Shown in pieces: positions 47,324 to 59,790 of a DNA stretch of 64,000 nucleotides. A program made the translations under genes and the position numbers. The notes under the pieces were generated by a model. It had not been told where the DNA came from. It was given only the letters and a program-made list of their open reading frames with translations, and searched no databases. The stretch covers positions 922,155-986,154 of the forward strand of contig VZSF01005686.1 in NCBI GenBank assembly GCA_013398295.1, written 5' to 3'. The DNA comes from Chionis minor (taxonomy: Eukaryota > Chordata > Aves > Charadriiformes > Chionididae). How positions within the stretch are numbered: the stretch's first letter is position 1; every line of letters begins with the position of its first letter.

Positions 47324-48657
47324 TTGAGAGAGTAAATTATGAATTTTTAATCTAAGATATTTCCACCAGTTACCTGACTTTATTTGCATTTATGCATTCA
47401 TTGAACAAAATTTGTATGTCAAGAAAAATAATACTGCATTTGAATAAACAATTCAAATGAACAATTTAATATCCATGGTATTGAGAAAAAATATGTGGTG
47501 AATATTCTCAGGTAATGAATATAGTTGAGAAAATATTAAGCTACTTGTGGGCACTTGACATATGGAAAAGAGGCTAAATGTTATTAAATTATTCACTGTG
47601 AATCATTTGCTCTTCCACACTCCCCCAAGTCACTCTTATTTTGATCTGATCATGTAGTACCAACAGAGGCTACAGTGCCAGAGGAGTGTGTCATCCAGAA
47701 AAAGAAGGTTTTTTATTATTATTATCTCATTTTAGTGATAAGCATTGAAGTAGCAGGGATGTCTACTGACAAATAGGAATTTTGTATTGCTTAGGGCACT
47801 GTCAGTAAGGAGAGGCTATCTCTATTTAGCACTAATATGTAGAGACTGTACTTCATTAAAAAAAAGAGGTTTTTAATTGTGAAGATCATTTTCTACCTAA
47901 ATGATTAATGGATGGATGTAGAGAGAAGGTTTGAATATATATGGCTGCAAGACAGGGAGAGAAAATATAGTTACTGTGTCATGAAACTTTACGAGGGTAA
48001 CAAAGAAAAAAAAAAGAATAAAAGAAAAAAAATGCAGAAAGCTCTTGCACATTGGTATAAAAATTATAAGTGATAATTATCACTGTTTCCTTGAATTCCT
48101 ATTACCATCTAAAGCTTGGCACCTGCTCTGGTGGGATTAAACTTTGCCTTATATCATCATGGAAAAGAAATCACTTAGTATTAAGTAAGACTGAATTCAA
48201 AAGAAAAGGATGCATGTTGAAAGGATAATTAGCTATTACCTATCCCGTGTACATTTTCCCCAGATACACTGAGGAATATGTACTCCTAAACTTCTCTTAG
48301 CTTGAATATGTTTCCTCACTGCCCGCTGTGAGTACATCTCTGGTGTTAATCAGTTTCAGTTCCAAGTTCCCTCTGGTGTGCAGGTCCCCTGCCGCGCCAG
48401 ATTGCATGAATGGTAATTCATGCTGAAGCTCACAATGCATCAAGCAGCTAACCTCCAAACACATCCAGAAAGTTTTTTAAAAAGGTGTGGTAGCCAAGAG
48501 TGAAGCAGGTTGTTTCCTCCCTTCAATATTATCCTGACCTCATACATGCCCTAACTACACACCCCTGGTCATCCAATACGTGGCCTCACTTTCATGCTGT
48601 AATCACTTTGCTGAGCTGCAGCAGAGTCCTCACATTATTCGCTTTGTCCTGGGGACA

Positions 48658-48693
48658 AAGGAAAAAAAAAAAAAAAGAAAAAAGAAAAAAAGG
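48658..48693 (+). repeat. A-rich purine tract
   Basis: Poly-A interrupted by single G residues, about 36 bp, a homopurine strand. Confidence 0.9.
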
Positions 48694-50945
48694 GATCATC
48701 ACACCTAGCCTACACGAGTCTGAGCACTGATTTCCATGTCCACATATTTCCATAGCCAGACTGCTTTTGTGAACTAATGCTCAGCAGTGTGGAGCACCTC
48801 TTGGTCTGCAGGCAGGGAGCACTCCACAGGATGGGTGCTTTTAGCAGTGTCGATATAACCTCTGGTTTCCTTTCAGTGCACAGGTCTCTCTCTGTCTGTT
48901 TTTGCTTCTCATAAGCAGGATGCAATGTTGCTTAGTGTCATTGCTCCTGCTCAGCCTCTACTGTCATTAAACATGACGGTACATTCTGGGTTTACGGTCA
49001 GTCTTCAGAGACATATATAAACATGTCATGCTCTGAACAGATCTCATAAAACAATAAATACCTGCACATGCTTCTCTGTCTCAGTTTTACCATGACTGGT
49101 GAGCATCCTTTGGTTCTGGGAAAAAGCTTATAAAAGAGCCCAAGACCCTTCTTTGCGTTTCTTCTGGCATATAATATTTCCTCCGAGCCATGAAATATCC
49201 TTCATTTCCATAGCAGACTTTTTCCTTTCAGTCTCTCTCACTCCAGTCATACAAGACTGTCTGTGAACTGACTAACCCGGGAGAGATTCTCATATACATA
49301 ATGGAAAGAGACCTGACGCATCAGTTGTTGTGGATGAAAATTAAATTGATGACTAGAGAAAGCTCCTGTGCTCTTCGTCAGGTCCCCTCAGGTCCCCTCC
49401 TATGGGTAACTGGTGGAGAAGGACTATGAGGCTTATTACAGAGTGCCCTTACAGAGAAGAGCCTCAGCAAACCTTTCTGTTATAATTGTCAACCAAGTTT
49501 TACAGATAATTGTCAGACAAGTTACCAAAGCCTTTACAGGATAATCTGTTACCAAGGAACGATATCTTTCACACTCAAACTTAAAAGAAAAAATATTCTG
49601 GGTTGCATGCGTCTCTTTGTTGAACATTATCCCATTTAAGTCATCAAAGTTTAATGACTCTTGTTGTCTGCTCTGTGATAAAAGCAAGAATTTCTCATAA
49701 CACCACCTGTGGGATTTAGCTCAACGCTGAGCTGAAAGTCATCAGAAAAGATACACAAGGCCCAGGTTCAAAGTGATGTTTGCAATCTGACAGTACTAAC
49801 GTTATGTACTAGCACTGAATATGAAACATAGCCCATAAACTGTAAATAGACTGACTTCTTAACATCCTCATATATTCACTGGTAAAGCTATTTAATATGC
49901 ATATAATGTTTTTATGTTGGAATATATATACTTTTATTTTGAAAATCAGCTGCATAATATTGACATTTAAAACTCAGGAATGGGTCACTCACTTCTGAAC
50001 ATTCTGAATTCTTTGAACACTTGTAGATGGGTTTTTTCTTTATTATTCTTATAAAATAATCTGTAACTAGCTATTATGTTCTAATATTTGAAGTTTAGGA
50101 TTCAATCTGTCACCTGTTGAAGTAGGCAAGTACTTCTAGGGTAACAACTGGTATCTCATTAAGGAGATTAAATGAAAAATTAGAAATAACCTTTAGAGCA
50201 AGAAAGACCAGTTTAACATCTTTCTTTCCTTCTGCTCCCAATTACTATAATTCACACTAATTCCCTTATGGTACCAGCCAGTATTTCATAAGAAGCGCTT
50301 TCGCAGAAAGAAAAGAAGGTATCATGTATCAGTAGCATTTTCATTCTTGCTGTGGCACTTTATTTTCACTGACTCTCTGATATATATGGCTCAGTTATCA
50401 TCTCTGAGACTAAACTGTATCACGAGATGGAAAACTAAAAACAACTTTAATTTGTAATGTCTATTAGACATAATGTATTCTGAAAACTGTAAGTTGAAGC
50501 GTGTGCTGCTGAGAAGCTTTGTCCTCTGTTTAAAGTGTATGGCAAGTGTCCTCTCATGAGCTTAGTCCGATGATCACTGGAATAAACAAGAATGGTTTTT
50601 TTTATTTAATAAAGTGCATGTTTGGACTTCAGCAATGAAATGTACAGCAGCACAGTTTTGTGCCTGACTAAAAAAGGTTTTTTAATCAGCACCCATAGCC
50701 GCCTATTTCTTCGTCCTTCTTCAGACATGGAATTTCACATTCCTTGGTATCAGCGCCAGATTCAGACCTAGTTCAAGCACTTCATCAAAGCTTCAACCCT
50801 TTGAATTTATGGTTTTCTTCAGAAGCACGGTGTAGGTGCAATGACAGGACTGAAAACTTGGACAAAGCTATTTTCTGGGTATTAGAGATGAAATGTATAA
50901 CCTTTAGAACTGATCTTACATGCTATCATCTGGAGGTCATAGTAG

Positions 50946-51000
50946 GGTCACAGGATGGAAAAAGACCTGGAAATAATCCAGTTCAAACCCTATGAATTGT
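50946..51000 (-). mobile_element. Degenerate CR1 3'-end fragment
   Basis: GGGTCACAGGATGGAAAA followed by GACCTGGAAATAATCCAGTT and CAAACCC follows the reverse complement of the CR1 3' UTR end (ACAGAATGG...GGGACCTTTGGAGATCATCTAGTCCAACCC), with many mismatches. It is probably an old, very short insertion. Confidence 0.45.
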
Positions 51001-54000
51001 AGGTAAGTATCCTGTACAGGTTCTACAGAACATCCACTTTATACACCCTTGTATATCACAGACCACATAGCACTTTCTAGCATCCTGCTACGAAGTGAAC
51101 ATTTACGGTAAAAGATCAAAACTCTCAACCATACAGTACTTCAGAAAGAAAGCAGAATCTCTATTTATGTCCCGGATTCCTGCAGTCAGAAGAAATTTCA
51201 GAGGTAGGATTTTCACCATGGGCTTTTTCCCACATATAACCTGCATGCAGCACTTCCATTACACAAGCTCCTCAGCTTATACTTTTCTTGAAGTGACTTA
51301 TTATTTAGATGCTATCCAAGGAAAGTACTGCCTTTGGATAGGGAAAGAAGTCCCCTTCATAGGAAAAATTGCTTAATGCCTCCCAGATGTGTAAGAAAAG
51401 GAAAAAATGGTAGCTCATTTGAGGCAGGGCTTACGGCTATGACTTAGTGAGATTATTAGTTCTCTGAATGAAGAGTTGTCTGCCCTGCATTTCTTCAGTT
51501 TCGTTTAATGTACAGACAAAAAAACCCCGTACACTGAAATGAAATGTATTAGGCTGCTCATGCCAAATAGCAAAACTAGAAGGATTTAACAATCTTTCTA
51601 ATGTCTATAAAATATATGTTATTTTAAAGAATCCCAGTTTCTTGGGCTATCTTTACTGTTCTCCTCTCCGATATTCACTGTCAGTTGATGGGTTTGCAGG
51701 AGAGGATTTTAAAGGAAAAATAGAGCTAATTTTGTGTCAGCTTAACAAATAAATTCTGTATGCTGTGGATAGTAGTCATTTAAAGGATCTGTCATTAAAA
51801 ATTGATTTGAGATAGGTTTTCTTTGTTAGTCTTTTGACAAGAAATAGTAATTAGAATAGTTTGAAGAAAGATGAGTGATACTGTGGAATGAAATACGCCA
51901 TATTGATTTAGGAAACCATTAAACAACACAGAAACAAATTTTTTTGTTCTATTTTTTGCAGTTGCATGCAGGGCATCCCCTTAACTGAAAATATGATTGC
52001 CATCAGCTGATTACTGAGGAAGCTTACGTATCATTGACTTTGTGTTTAAATTGCTAAGCTACAAGAGTTGAATGGTTTACTGAATTTGAAAGGTAATTGT
52101 AAACTGGTCTTCAAATCTCTGCACAAAGTTCTTTAATGGTACAAGGAACATGTAGACTAACTGAGCTGGCTAGTACTGATTGCTCCAGTAGTCCATTAAG
52201 TGTAGACACCTAAAACTGTATTCAAATATCGATATGGCATCATTGGCACATGAAGAGGAAGAGTAGGTTGGTAAAATTTTCCCAAAGCACCTCAGACTTT
52301 CCAAATATCTGCAATTACAGGAGCCTCTCTACACCTCAAGATTCATATCTTCACAAGAAAAATAATTTCTTAAATTATTTTAAGGACTCCTTCCATACGA
52401 TGCATAAAATAGTATCAGTTCTGGTTAGAACACAACTATAGATACAAGGGAGAACTGTGAAATTATCTGTGTAAAACTGGATTCATGCATCAGAGCTATT
52501 AGATTTTTCATGGTTTTTTTAAATGTCAGAACCCTTATTAAAGTACCTTTGACTTAATTCTGTTTTAAAAAAAAAAAAAAAGGTTGCAATTGACACTCTA
52601 ATGTTGCCTTACTTAATCTTCATGTATAATTTATTCATCATACACTGCCATTGCTAAATCATTTAAGAATAAATTTTCATTGTAACAGGAGCATCACTGT
52701 AGTTAGATGATTATGTATTTCCAAGAAAATATATTACTCTAGAGAGGAGAAAATATTTTTAGCTTTCTTACCTTCAATTTTTTTTCCAGTGATCTCTTTT
52801 TATGTCTCTTCATCTTTTAATCTCTCATTCAGAAAAAGATTGTCAATTGCTAAGTTTAAGCATATACTTAGAATGTGGTTAATTATTTTGCTAAATAGTG
52901 ATATTTTCACAAGTTAAGGATTCAGAGAACTGTCTATGCTTGCTCTCCTTGGTGTAAAAGTCACTCATCATACTTTTATCATTTCTATGTGACAGTGTAA
53001 CTGTCCTGCAACTGCAATGTAGATTGGCAGACCTGTACTAATTGTTCTCCAGCTAATGCAATTTGAAAAAAAAAAGTCATCACATGACTAGCAAACCTAC
53101 CCGTTAGGCATATGTTTATGTCTGTGAGCGTGGTGATAATGCTCTTACCTAATTTAAGTCACCAAGTAAGTTTTGTATTTAGTTTAAGCTTGACAGCTGG
53201 GTGGAATTCGGTTCCCAAAACATCTAATCTAGCGACATTTTGAACATCTTGATATGTCTTGTGTTGCTTTCAGCAACAGCTCCAAAGGGGTCTCCAAAGG
53301 GATCTCTTTCTGTCATGTTTGCCAACTCGATCTTGATGTCTCAGGTATCCTAGAACACTTGAAACAGAGCAGATTCCCTATTTTGAGGCAACTGAACCGT
53401 ATCTTTGATGCTTCAATGGGGATGAATTACCTTCTGGAGATATTCTCTTTTTTCATGGGATTAATAAGAGTTTGGGACAACTACTTTGGACATGGTGACT
53501 AAATTTTAGGTGACTGAAGTCAGGTGAAATAATTTATTTTCCATACCTTCCATAGTAGCTAGATTAATAATCAGTATCTGCTCTGTGATATATGTTCTAT
53601 GAATAATACTGAAAAGTATGTGAAATATAGTACACTAAAACCTACAGTAAGGTATATAAAGTATTAATATGAAGAATAGCATGTATAATATTATAAACTT
53701 TGATCTGTATACAAGTTGGAGGGTGATTTTGGTCTTCAATTTGTAATGCCTATGTTTTATTGCTCAGTTTACAGGCTTACAATATGGCAATTTCTCTAAA
53801 TCTATGTTTCTTAGATTCCTCACAGTGTGAAAAATTGAAGCACAAGATTTACATTAGAAAGCATATCAGTTACTTGTGATAATAAAGATAAGCCTATGTA
53901 ATTTATATATATGTGTGTTCTAAGACCTTTACAGAGAATACCTCATAAGCTAGAGAAAGAGGGATAGAAAAGCATAAAAGTATGATTCCTTTTTGCTTGA

Positions 54001-54440
54001 ATTTGTAATATTTTTTCAGTACTTTATGGTACCTATATTTTAACATTATGTTTTTGCATTTGTGTTTTATTACTTAGTAGATGATTGTGATTTAAAAGTC
54101 TAGGTCAATAGGTGGTATTTAAACTATACCTGAAAGCTACATGATGGTGATCAAGAGTAGGAGAAAGAAATAAGAAGTGAGGTGTTGGTACTTTACATAA
54201 GAATGTTAAAGTTTCTGATTTTTAGGTTTTATTAATCTTCCTTTAGAATACTACAATATCCTGACTTTCAAATGTCTTACTTCTTGCAGAATGTTCTAAT
54301 AAAGTTTTTTTCTAAACTAATGGAGAAGCGTATCTGAAAACTAGTGTCAATGATTTTTAAGGGAATTTGGTTAATTTTAGTAAGAGAAAACTTAATCCAA
54401 TATTTCTATTTATACCTAATTTTGTCTTCTAAAGTGTTTT
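51001..54440. other. Non-coding stretch, no gene seen
   Basis: AT-rich with a 15-base A run at 52,567-52,581. A possible short exon (acceptor TTGCTTTCAG at 53,273, donor CAG|GTATCC at 53,344/53,345) lies in a + frame of 82 codons, but nothing supports its use. Confidence 0.5.
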
Positions 54441-54443
54441 CAG

Positions 54444-54640
54444 GCAGGAGGATGCTCCGAAGGCCTGCTTTTGCTGTGTACCTGCTAAACAAAAGCTCTG
54501 ACAGCAGCCCAGCTCCTGAGGACCTTTTAAACTCTGCTTCTTCCCTATCCCTGGTAGTTCTGTCTAGTCCTGTAAAGCTCATAAACTCCTCACTCCTCAG
54601 TGAAGACAGGAGAATAAACCACATTTGCCATTTCTACAAC
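54444..54640. other. Exon-like GC-balanced patch, unidentified
   Basis: An acceptor-like CTAAAGTGTTTTCAG|G ends at 54,443. It is followed by about 190 bp of distinctly higher GC, with open frames on both strands (114 codons + from 54,344; 72 codons - to 54,406). I recognise neither product, and no good donor closes the patch. It could be a non-coding exon, an old transposon piece, or chance. Confidence 0.25.
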
Positions 54641-55772
54641 ATGCTGTTTTGGGGATATGCTGTGCTGAAATACATTAGGATAATGTAACAAATGCAAATT
54701 ACCGCTGATTTTACAGCCTCTCAAATCTCACAAATGCCTTGTCCAATTACCCTCAAACTTTCTAGGGAGAAAAAAAAAATCACCTCCTTTCAGAACACCA
54801 CACAAGAGAAATTTCTAATAGAACAGTCTGATGTTAAAATTAGATGGAAGGGCCTAATTGAGCTTATAATGGAAGGTACTTACAACCTTAGCCATGGAAT
54901 AACTACCACAGCTCCATAATACCGTCTATTTCAGAAAATCAGAAAGCTTTAGACAGACTGCCTGACAGAGTATTCAGAAATGGAGGGCAAAAATACTAGC
55001 CAAGACAGGTCTGTGTTTATCAGTATGCTGATATTGCCACTTACTGTATATCAAGAAAAAAACCCCACTATTACGTTGACTAAACAATGTCCACATTTGT
55101 GTTGAAAATCTATGAAAGCCAAGTATTTTGGGGACTGCATTTACTAAAGCAGTTACTAAAGAGTTATTCTGTGTTTTCATTTTTATAATACATGACAAAA
55201 TATGACAAGAATCTGTCCTTAACTCACCTATTAAAACAGTTACTTTTCAGCTTTCAGCTAAGGCACCACCATTTTTCTTAGATGGGCCAGCTCCATAGTT
55301 ATACACATGCACGCACGTTTGTTTTCTAACACACCTGAATGTCTTGGACAAAAACTTTGCCCATGGGAGTAAATAGCTTTCCTCCTACACCTTTATGCCT
55401 GAAGTCTGGCCTTGGGAGACCATTTTTATCAGGCCAGCATTAATTTCACTTAAATTTAGACACCTAACCCAAGTTGCTAAATTACGACCAGAGCTGCCAT
55501 AGGAGATTCAGATCTCCACTGACTGTGTGAACACCTGATGAGAGCAGTGTGTGGTTAGGTACCTAAAACTAGCTAGGATAAATGGTTTTCAGTGTGTCTA
55601 GCCTTCCCAAGTCAGGTGAGGCATGAACAGAAAGAAAGAAGGGTGTTGACTCCACTCCTCAATGCACTGTCCAATACAGCTCTGTCTTGTAAAGGGAATT
55701 GCCATTTTCTGCTGGAAAATCCAGAAGAAATTTACTATCCCGTTAAACAAGCTGAGGAGCATGGGTATGTAT
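54641..55772. other. Non-coding stretch with an old inverted repeat
   Basis: TTTAGACACCTAACC (about 55,457) and GGTTAGGTACCTAAAA (about 55,553) are near-inverted copies about 95 bp apart. This resembles old amniote repeats rich in TTAGGCACCTAA-type words. The rest is featureless. Confidence 0.4.
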
Positions 55773-56470
55773 GTCACAGAATTGCAGAATCACAGGGGTT
55801 TGAAGGGATCTGGAGATCATTTAGTCCAACCCCTGCCAGAGTAGGTTTGCCTAGGTTGCACAGGATGGCGTCCAGGCGGATTTTGAATGTCTCCAGAGCT
55901 GAAGACTCCACCACCTCTCTGGGCAACCTCTTTCAGTGCTCTGCCCTGCTTTGCTTCTTTACTTCAAAGTAAAGAAGTTCATCCTCATGTTCAGATGGAA
56001 TTTCCTATGTTCAAATTTGTGCCCGTTACCTCTTGTCCTATCACTGGGCACCACTGAAAAATGACTGGCCCCCTCCTCCCAGCACCCTCCCTGTAAGTAT
56101 TCGTAAGCATTGATAAGATCCCCCCTCAGTCTTCTCTTCTCCAGACTAAAAAGACCCAACTCCCTCAGCCTTTCCTCATAAGAAAGATGTTCCAGTTCCC
56201 TAAACATCTTCATAGCTCTTCGCTGTACCTTCTCCAGCAGTTCGCTGTCCTTCTTGAACTGGGGAGCCCAGAACTGGACACAGTACTTGAGTTGCGGCCT
56301 CACCAGGGCAGAGTAGAGGGGGAGGATGACCTCCCTTGACCTGCTTGCTACACTCTTCTTGATGCATCCCAGGATGCCATTGGCCTTTTTGGCCACAAGG
56401 GCACATTGCTGGCTCATAGTCATCCTGTTGTCCACCAGGACTCCCAGGTCCATTTCCACAGAGCTGCAAA
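55773..56470 (-). mobile_element. CR1 LINE, 5'-truncated, longest intact reading frame
   Basis: Minus-strand CR1 with the ORF2 C-terminal region and 3' UTR, ending in the typical CACAGAATTGCAGAATCAC border at about 55,776. Landmarks are [64 protein letters not shown] and [13 protein letters not shown], in one frame of roughly 165 CR1 codons. The frame ends after FFTLK at a TAA that lies in a local palindrome (55,954-55,977) absent from the 26-kb copy. The 5' end stops at about 56,470, before the reverse-transcriptase catalytic box, so it cannot have been autonomous. Its reading frame is better kept than in the 26-kb copy, suggesting a younger insertion, unless chance preserved it. Confidence 0.93.
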
Positions 56471-57524
56471 GCAAAGAAAGAGATACCAAAGCATCTCTTT
56501 CTCACAGTTACAGACCTATGGACACACTGCTGCTTTCTCAGTTTTAAATTGAATCTTTCATATGTTTTTGGTGCAATTCTTTTTTCCTTTGTTTTATTTT
56601 GTTTTCTTTTCCTTATTTTAAAGACAAACAGAACTGAGGAAAGACACAGCCTGTGGAAGTTTAGGAACTTCTAGGTTGCATATGATGGAGGCCATGTGTT
56701 TTGCTGTTTAAATACCTCCTCCGTGGTGACTGTCATGGTCTCTCTGTTGTAGCTGAACATTTCTAATGGGTTTAATGTGCTGCTTGTAGCTTGTGAACAA
56801 CTGAACAAAATGAGACTTTCAGCTAGTCACTCAGTTTTATTCAGGCACTACGCTGTTCCTTTAGCAGAGTGGTACAAATATTTCATGCTTCTTGGATTTC
56901 GTTATTTCAGTACTTGATTTTTCAGTTTATATTTCAGTACTTTATTTATTTATTTATTTAGGTTAAATCCAAATCAGCTATAGGTAAATAGAGAATGTTT
57001 TTCATGGTAATACCAACCAATGGGCCTATTCGACAGCAAGATGAATTGTGCCTTGAAGACTGCCTCTTTCTCCCATTGACTGTAAAGGGTGACAAATGTG
57101 TTCAGCTAAGGTGTAGATATCTATACTGCAGAGCCACAAAACTGATTGAGATGGGATCACATTCTCACTGAGAAACAACTTTTGGTGCAGAAGTCCCGTG
57201 AGACGTTTTGTTCCCCTCTCTGTTTCCTTGCGGGTGAGACATGTGCTGCCCTCTCAAGACAGAGGCTGAATGCAACTTTTGACACAAATCCAGTCATTCT
57301 GAAAGGCCGTTTTTCCATGGGACCTGAACTGCACCGAAGTATCAAGTGCTAGTTTGCTGGCTCCCAGTTATGAACTGACCTGATTACTTTGCCTCCATTA
57401 GCAGGACTACATTATTTTTCTTCTCATCCGTGTGTATAACAACAGAGAGAGCGTCAGAGATACGCATCTGGTAGAGTTCAGCTGGTGAAAATCCTTTTTT
57501 TCCCTGTTTGCAGCCTATGTCTGT
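56471..57524. other. Non-coding stretch, no gene seen
   Basis: Contains a (TTTA)5 microsatellite at 56,941-56,960. The sequence near 57,000-57,125 (CCCATTGACTGTAAAGGG) hints at another old LINE relic but is too decayed to call. Confidence 0.5.
56941..56960 (+). repeat. (TTTA)5 microsatellite
   Basis: Five perfect TTTA units. Confidence 0.95.
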
Positions 57525-58070
57525 GTACCAGCTGAGGGTGGCCCGGTGCTGGCAGAGTGGGGACTGCAGGGGCAACCTCTGTGAGGAGAGGCCGGGGCTG
57601 CCCCGCACTGGACACAGCCGGTTCCAGCCGGTTCCAACCAACCCACTGCAGGGCAGGGCGGCGCCTCAGGGGACAGCATACTTAAGAAAAGGTAAATGAC
57701 ACTGTGTGGCACTGAGGAGAAAATATGAGAGAATCAGCCCTGCAGACACCAAGGTGGGAGAAGAAGGAGAGGAGGAGGTGGTCCAGGCACTGGAGCAGAG
57801 ATTCCCCGGCAGCCCTTGGAGAAGACCACACTGGAGCAGGTTTATCCACAGGTCAGGAACAAAGGAATGATATTGAGCCTGGAAAAAAAGGAGAAGGTGT
57901 TGCTTTAATTTTTTTTTCCTTTGTTTCTCACCACCCAGCTCTATTTTAGTTGGCAATAAATTAAATTAATTTTCCCCAAGTCTGGTCTGTTTTGCCTGTG
58001 GCCGTAATTGATAAGGGATCTCCCTGTCTTTATCTCGACTCATGAGGTTTTTCATCTTATTTTCTCCCCC
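57525..58070 (+). mobile_element. LTR of an avian endogenous retrovirus, truncated
   Basis: I recognise a GC-rich avian LTR family distinct from the other two here. Landmarks in order are GGTGCTGGCAGAGTGGGGAC (about 57,546), GGGCTGCCCCGC (about 57,596), the degenerate TATA-position word TACTTAAGAAAAGG (about 57,679), GCAGACACCAAGGTGGGAGA (about 57,743), GGAGCAGAGATTCCCCGGCA (about 57,791), a polyadenylation signal AATAAA (57,955-57,960) in TTAGTTGGCAATAAATTA, and CTTTATCTCGACTCATGAGG (about 58,028). The family normally continues about 100 bp further to a TG...CA terminus. This copy breaks off near 58,070 and its 5' limit is fuzzy. No retroviral coding sequence adjoins it. Its GC content and CpGs belong to the LTR, not to a host CpG island. 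Confidence 0.82.
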
Positions 58071-59219
58071 GCAATGGCATCAATACATCAACTTTCTGTC
58101 TGTAAAGTTGCAGATCCTTCTGTTCTCTGCAATGCCAAAAGGGAACCTTCCATTAGAAAATAGAGTAGATTCCCAGTTAGTGTAAGTCATATAGATTTTT
58201 ATGTCACGGAAATAATTTTTGAGGTAAGTTCTGTCCGTAAAAACATCATCTCTGGAGCTGCATTGAATTTGAAGTGGTGACAAAGACAGATGTGTAAAAC
58301 ATCTTAAACATAGCACATTTATTTTTTATAACTGGATATCTCTTCTTGTAGGGATACAAAGCACATATTTATTGCAGTTAATGGAAACAAAAAGAATGAA
58401 CTGCTTGCTAAAATTTGAGATAATTTTAATAATAAGTGGTAGTTTAACTTGTCAGAAAATAGAAAAAGTCCAGAAATTTTAAGAAGAAGTAATTTTCATT
58501 TATATTGTTTGGATAGAAATTTGGAGTCTCTTCAACTGGAAGTAGCACATTTATTTTTGTTATGCTGATTACATTGTACATCTCTCCATGCCACAGCACT
58601 CAGCGTGGGTCTGTTCTCAGTCTCGTTGTTCTGCTCTTAGGTAATTCATTCCTTCTTTAATTTTGCTGACTCCCATCTCTGAACCCACCAGACTAATTTA
58701 TCTCTGGATATGGCACTACATGTTTTGTTATGACAAAAAAGAGGAATTACTGATGGTCACAGCTGGTAGATTTCTGTTGGAGGAAGATTGAGAGACTAAT
58801 TCAAATCTAGAAAGCAGCAAATAGTACTTTGAAATGTAATGAAGGCTATGGACCTGTACTAAATAAACAACAGTACACACATTACTAATGTCTTTTCCAT
58901 TTAGAATTTAACATAAAAGAGGTAAAATTAACACCATTCTATGCACTGTTCAATAGAACTTTAATGTATTTTTTGCATATAAAAAATAACTGTGCCTAGA
59001 GACATTTAAAGACATCTTTATTTCTCCCTAGCACTCCTATGTATTTTATTTCAGTTGTATTTTATACTACATACACCCCTGTCCACAAGTGGTGCCTTTG
59101 AGAATGTCAGGCCTTGGCTATGTGAATAATCTGTGTGAAAATCTTATTTTGTTCCTGAAGCTTGCGATTTAGAACCACTGAATATTGGTATGGGTTGCAA
59201 AAATGTTGAATTCTTGATT
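58071..59219. other. Non-coding stretch, no gene seen
   Basis: AT-rich, with no exon or repeat recognised. Confidence 0.55.
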
Positions 59220-59790
59220 ATTTGTATCATGCTTGTGGTGCTTTTAATGCAATATAATTAATGTATAATCTATAGAATATATAGCTATACGATACGTTTA
59301 CATGACATTTAAACTGCAGTAGAGGAAGTGTTCACACTCGGTATTTCACTACATTGTGGATTAGCTAAAAGCATCCGGAATAAGGAAGGATGTAAGACTT
59401 TTGTAAGATTTTGTCAGTGTCTGTAGCATGCACCATCCACCTTCTGTCTCCTTCAGCAAGGCTTAACTAGAATGACTCATAGAATAGCTCAATAGCCCAT
59501 TCGACAATTTACCTACACCCCGACACACTTATGTAAGACATGGGATTGCCAGTAATTTACCTGCCATGGTAATTAGTTTGCTGTATTAGCTATAAATACG
59601 GCTCATCGTGTATTCATTATAGCTCATTGTCTCTTTAACTCTTCCACAGTCAGCTATTTTTATGGCCTGACCCCTGAAGTTAGCAATACTGCTGATCTTA
59701 AACACCTGTCTTATAAGATGCCTATTTCTCTCTATCAACCAGACACCTGATTATAATATGAAAAATATATTTTTTAAGTTAGTCGCCCTA
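59220..59790. promoter_or_regulatory. Candidate conserved non-coding element
   Basis: Non-repetitive sequence with retained CpGs (ACACTCGG, GCATCCGG, TTCGAC, CCCGACAC, ATACGGC, CATCGTG) and motif-like words. CTATAAATA at 59,590-59,598 matches a MEF2-type site and could equally act as a TATA box; CCATGGTAATTAG lies just before it. This is one of the densest such stretches in the right half. Alignment across birds and reptiles would test it. Confidence 0.35.

Larger units (their letters stand above)
46476..50945. other. Non-coding stretch, no gene seen
   Basis: AT-rich. It includes a perfect 9-bp-stem hairpin at 47,301-47,323, A-rich tracts near 48,007-48,032 and 48,658-48,693, and only short frames. 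Confidence 0.55.
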
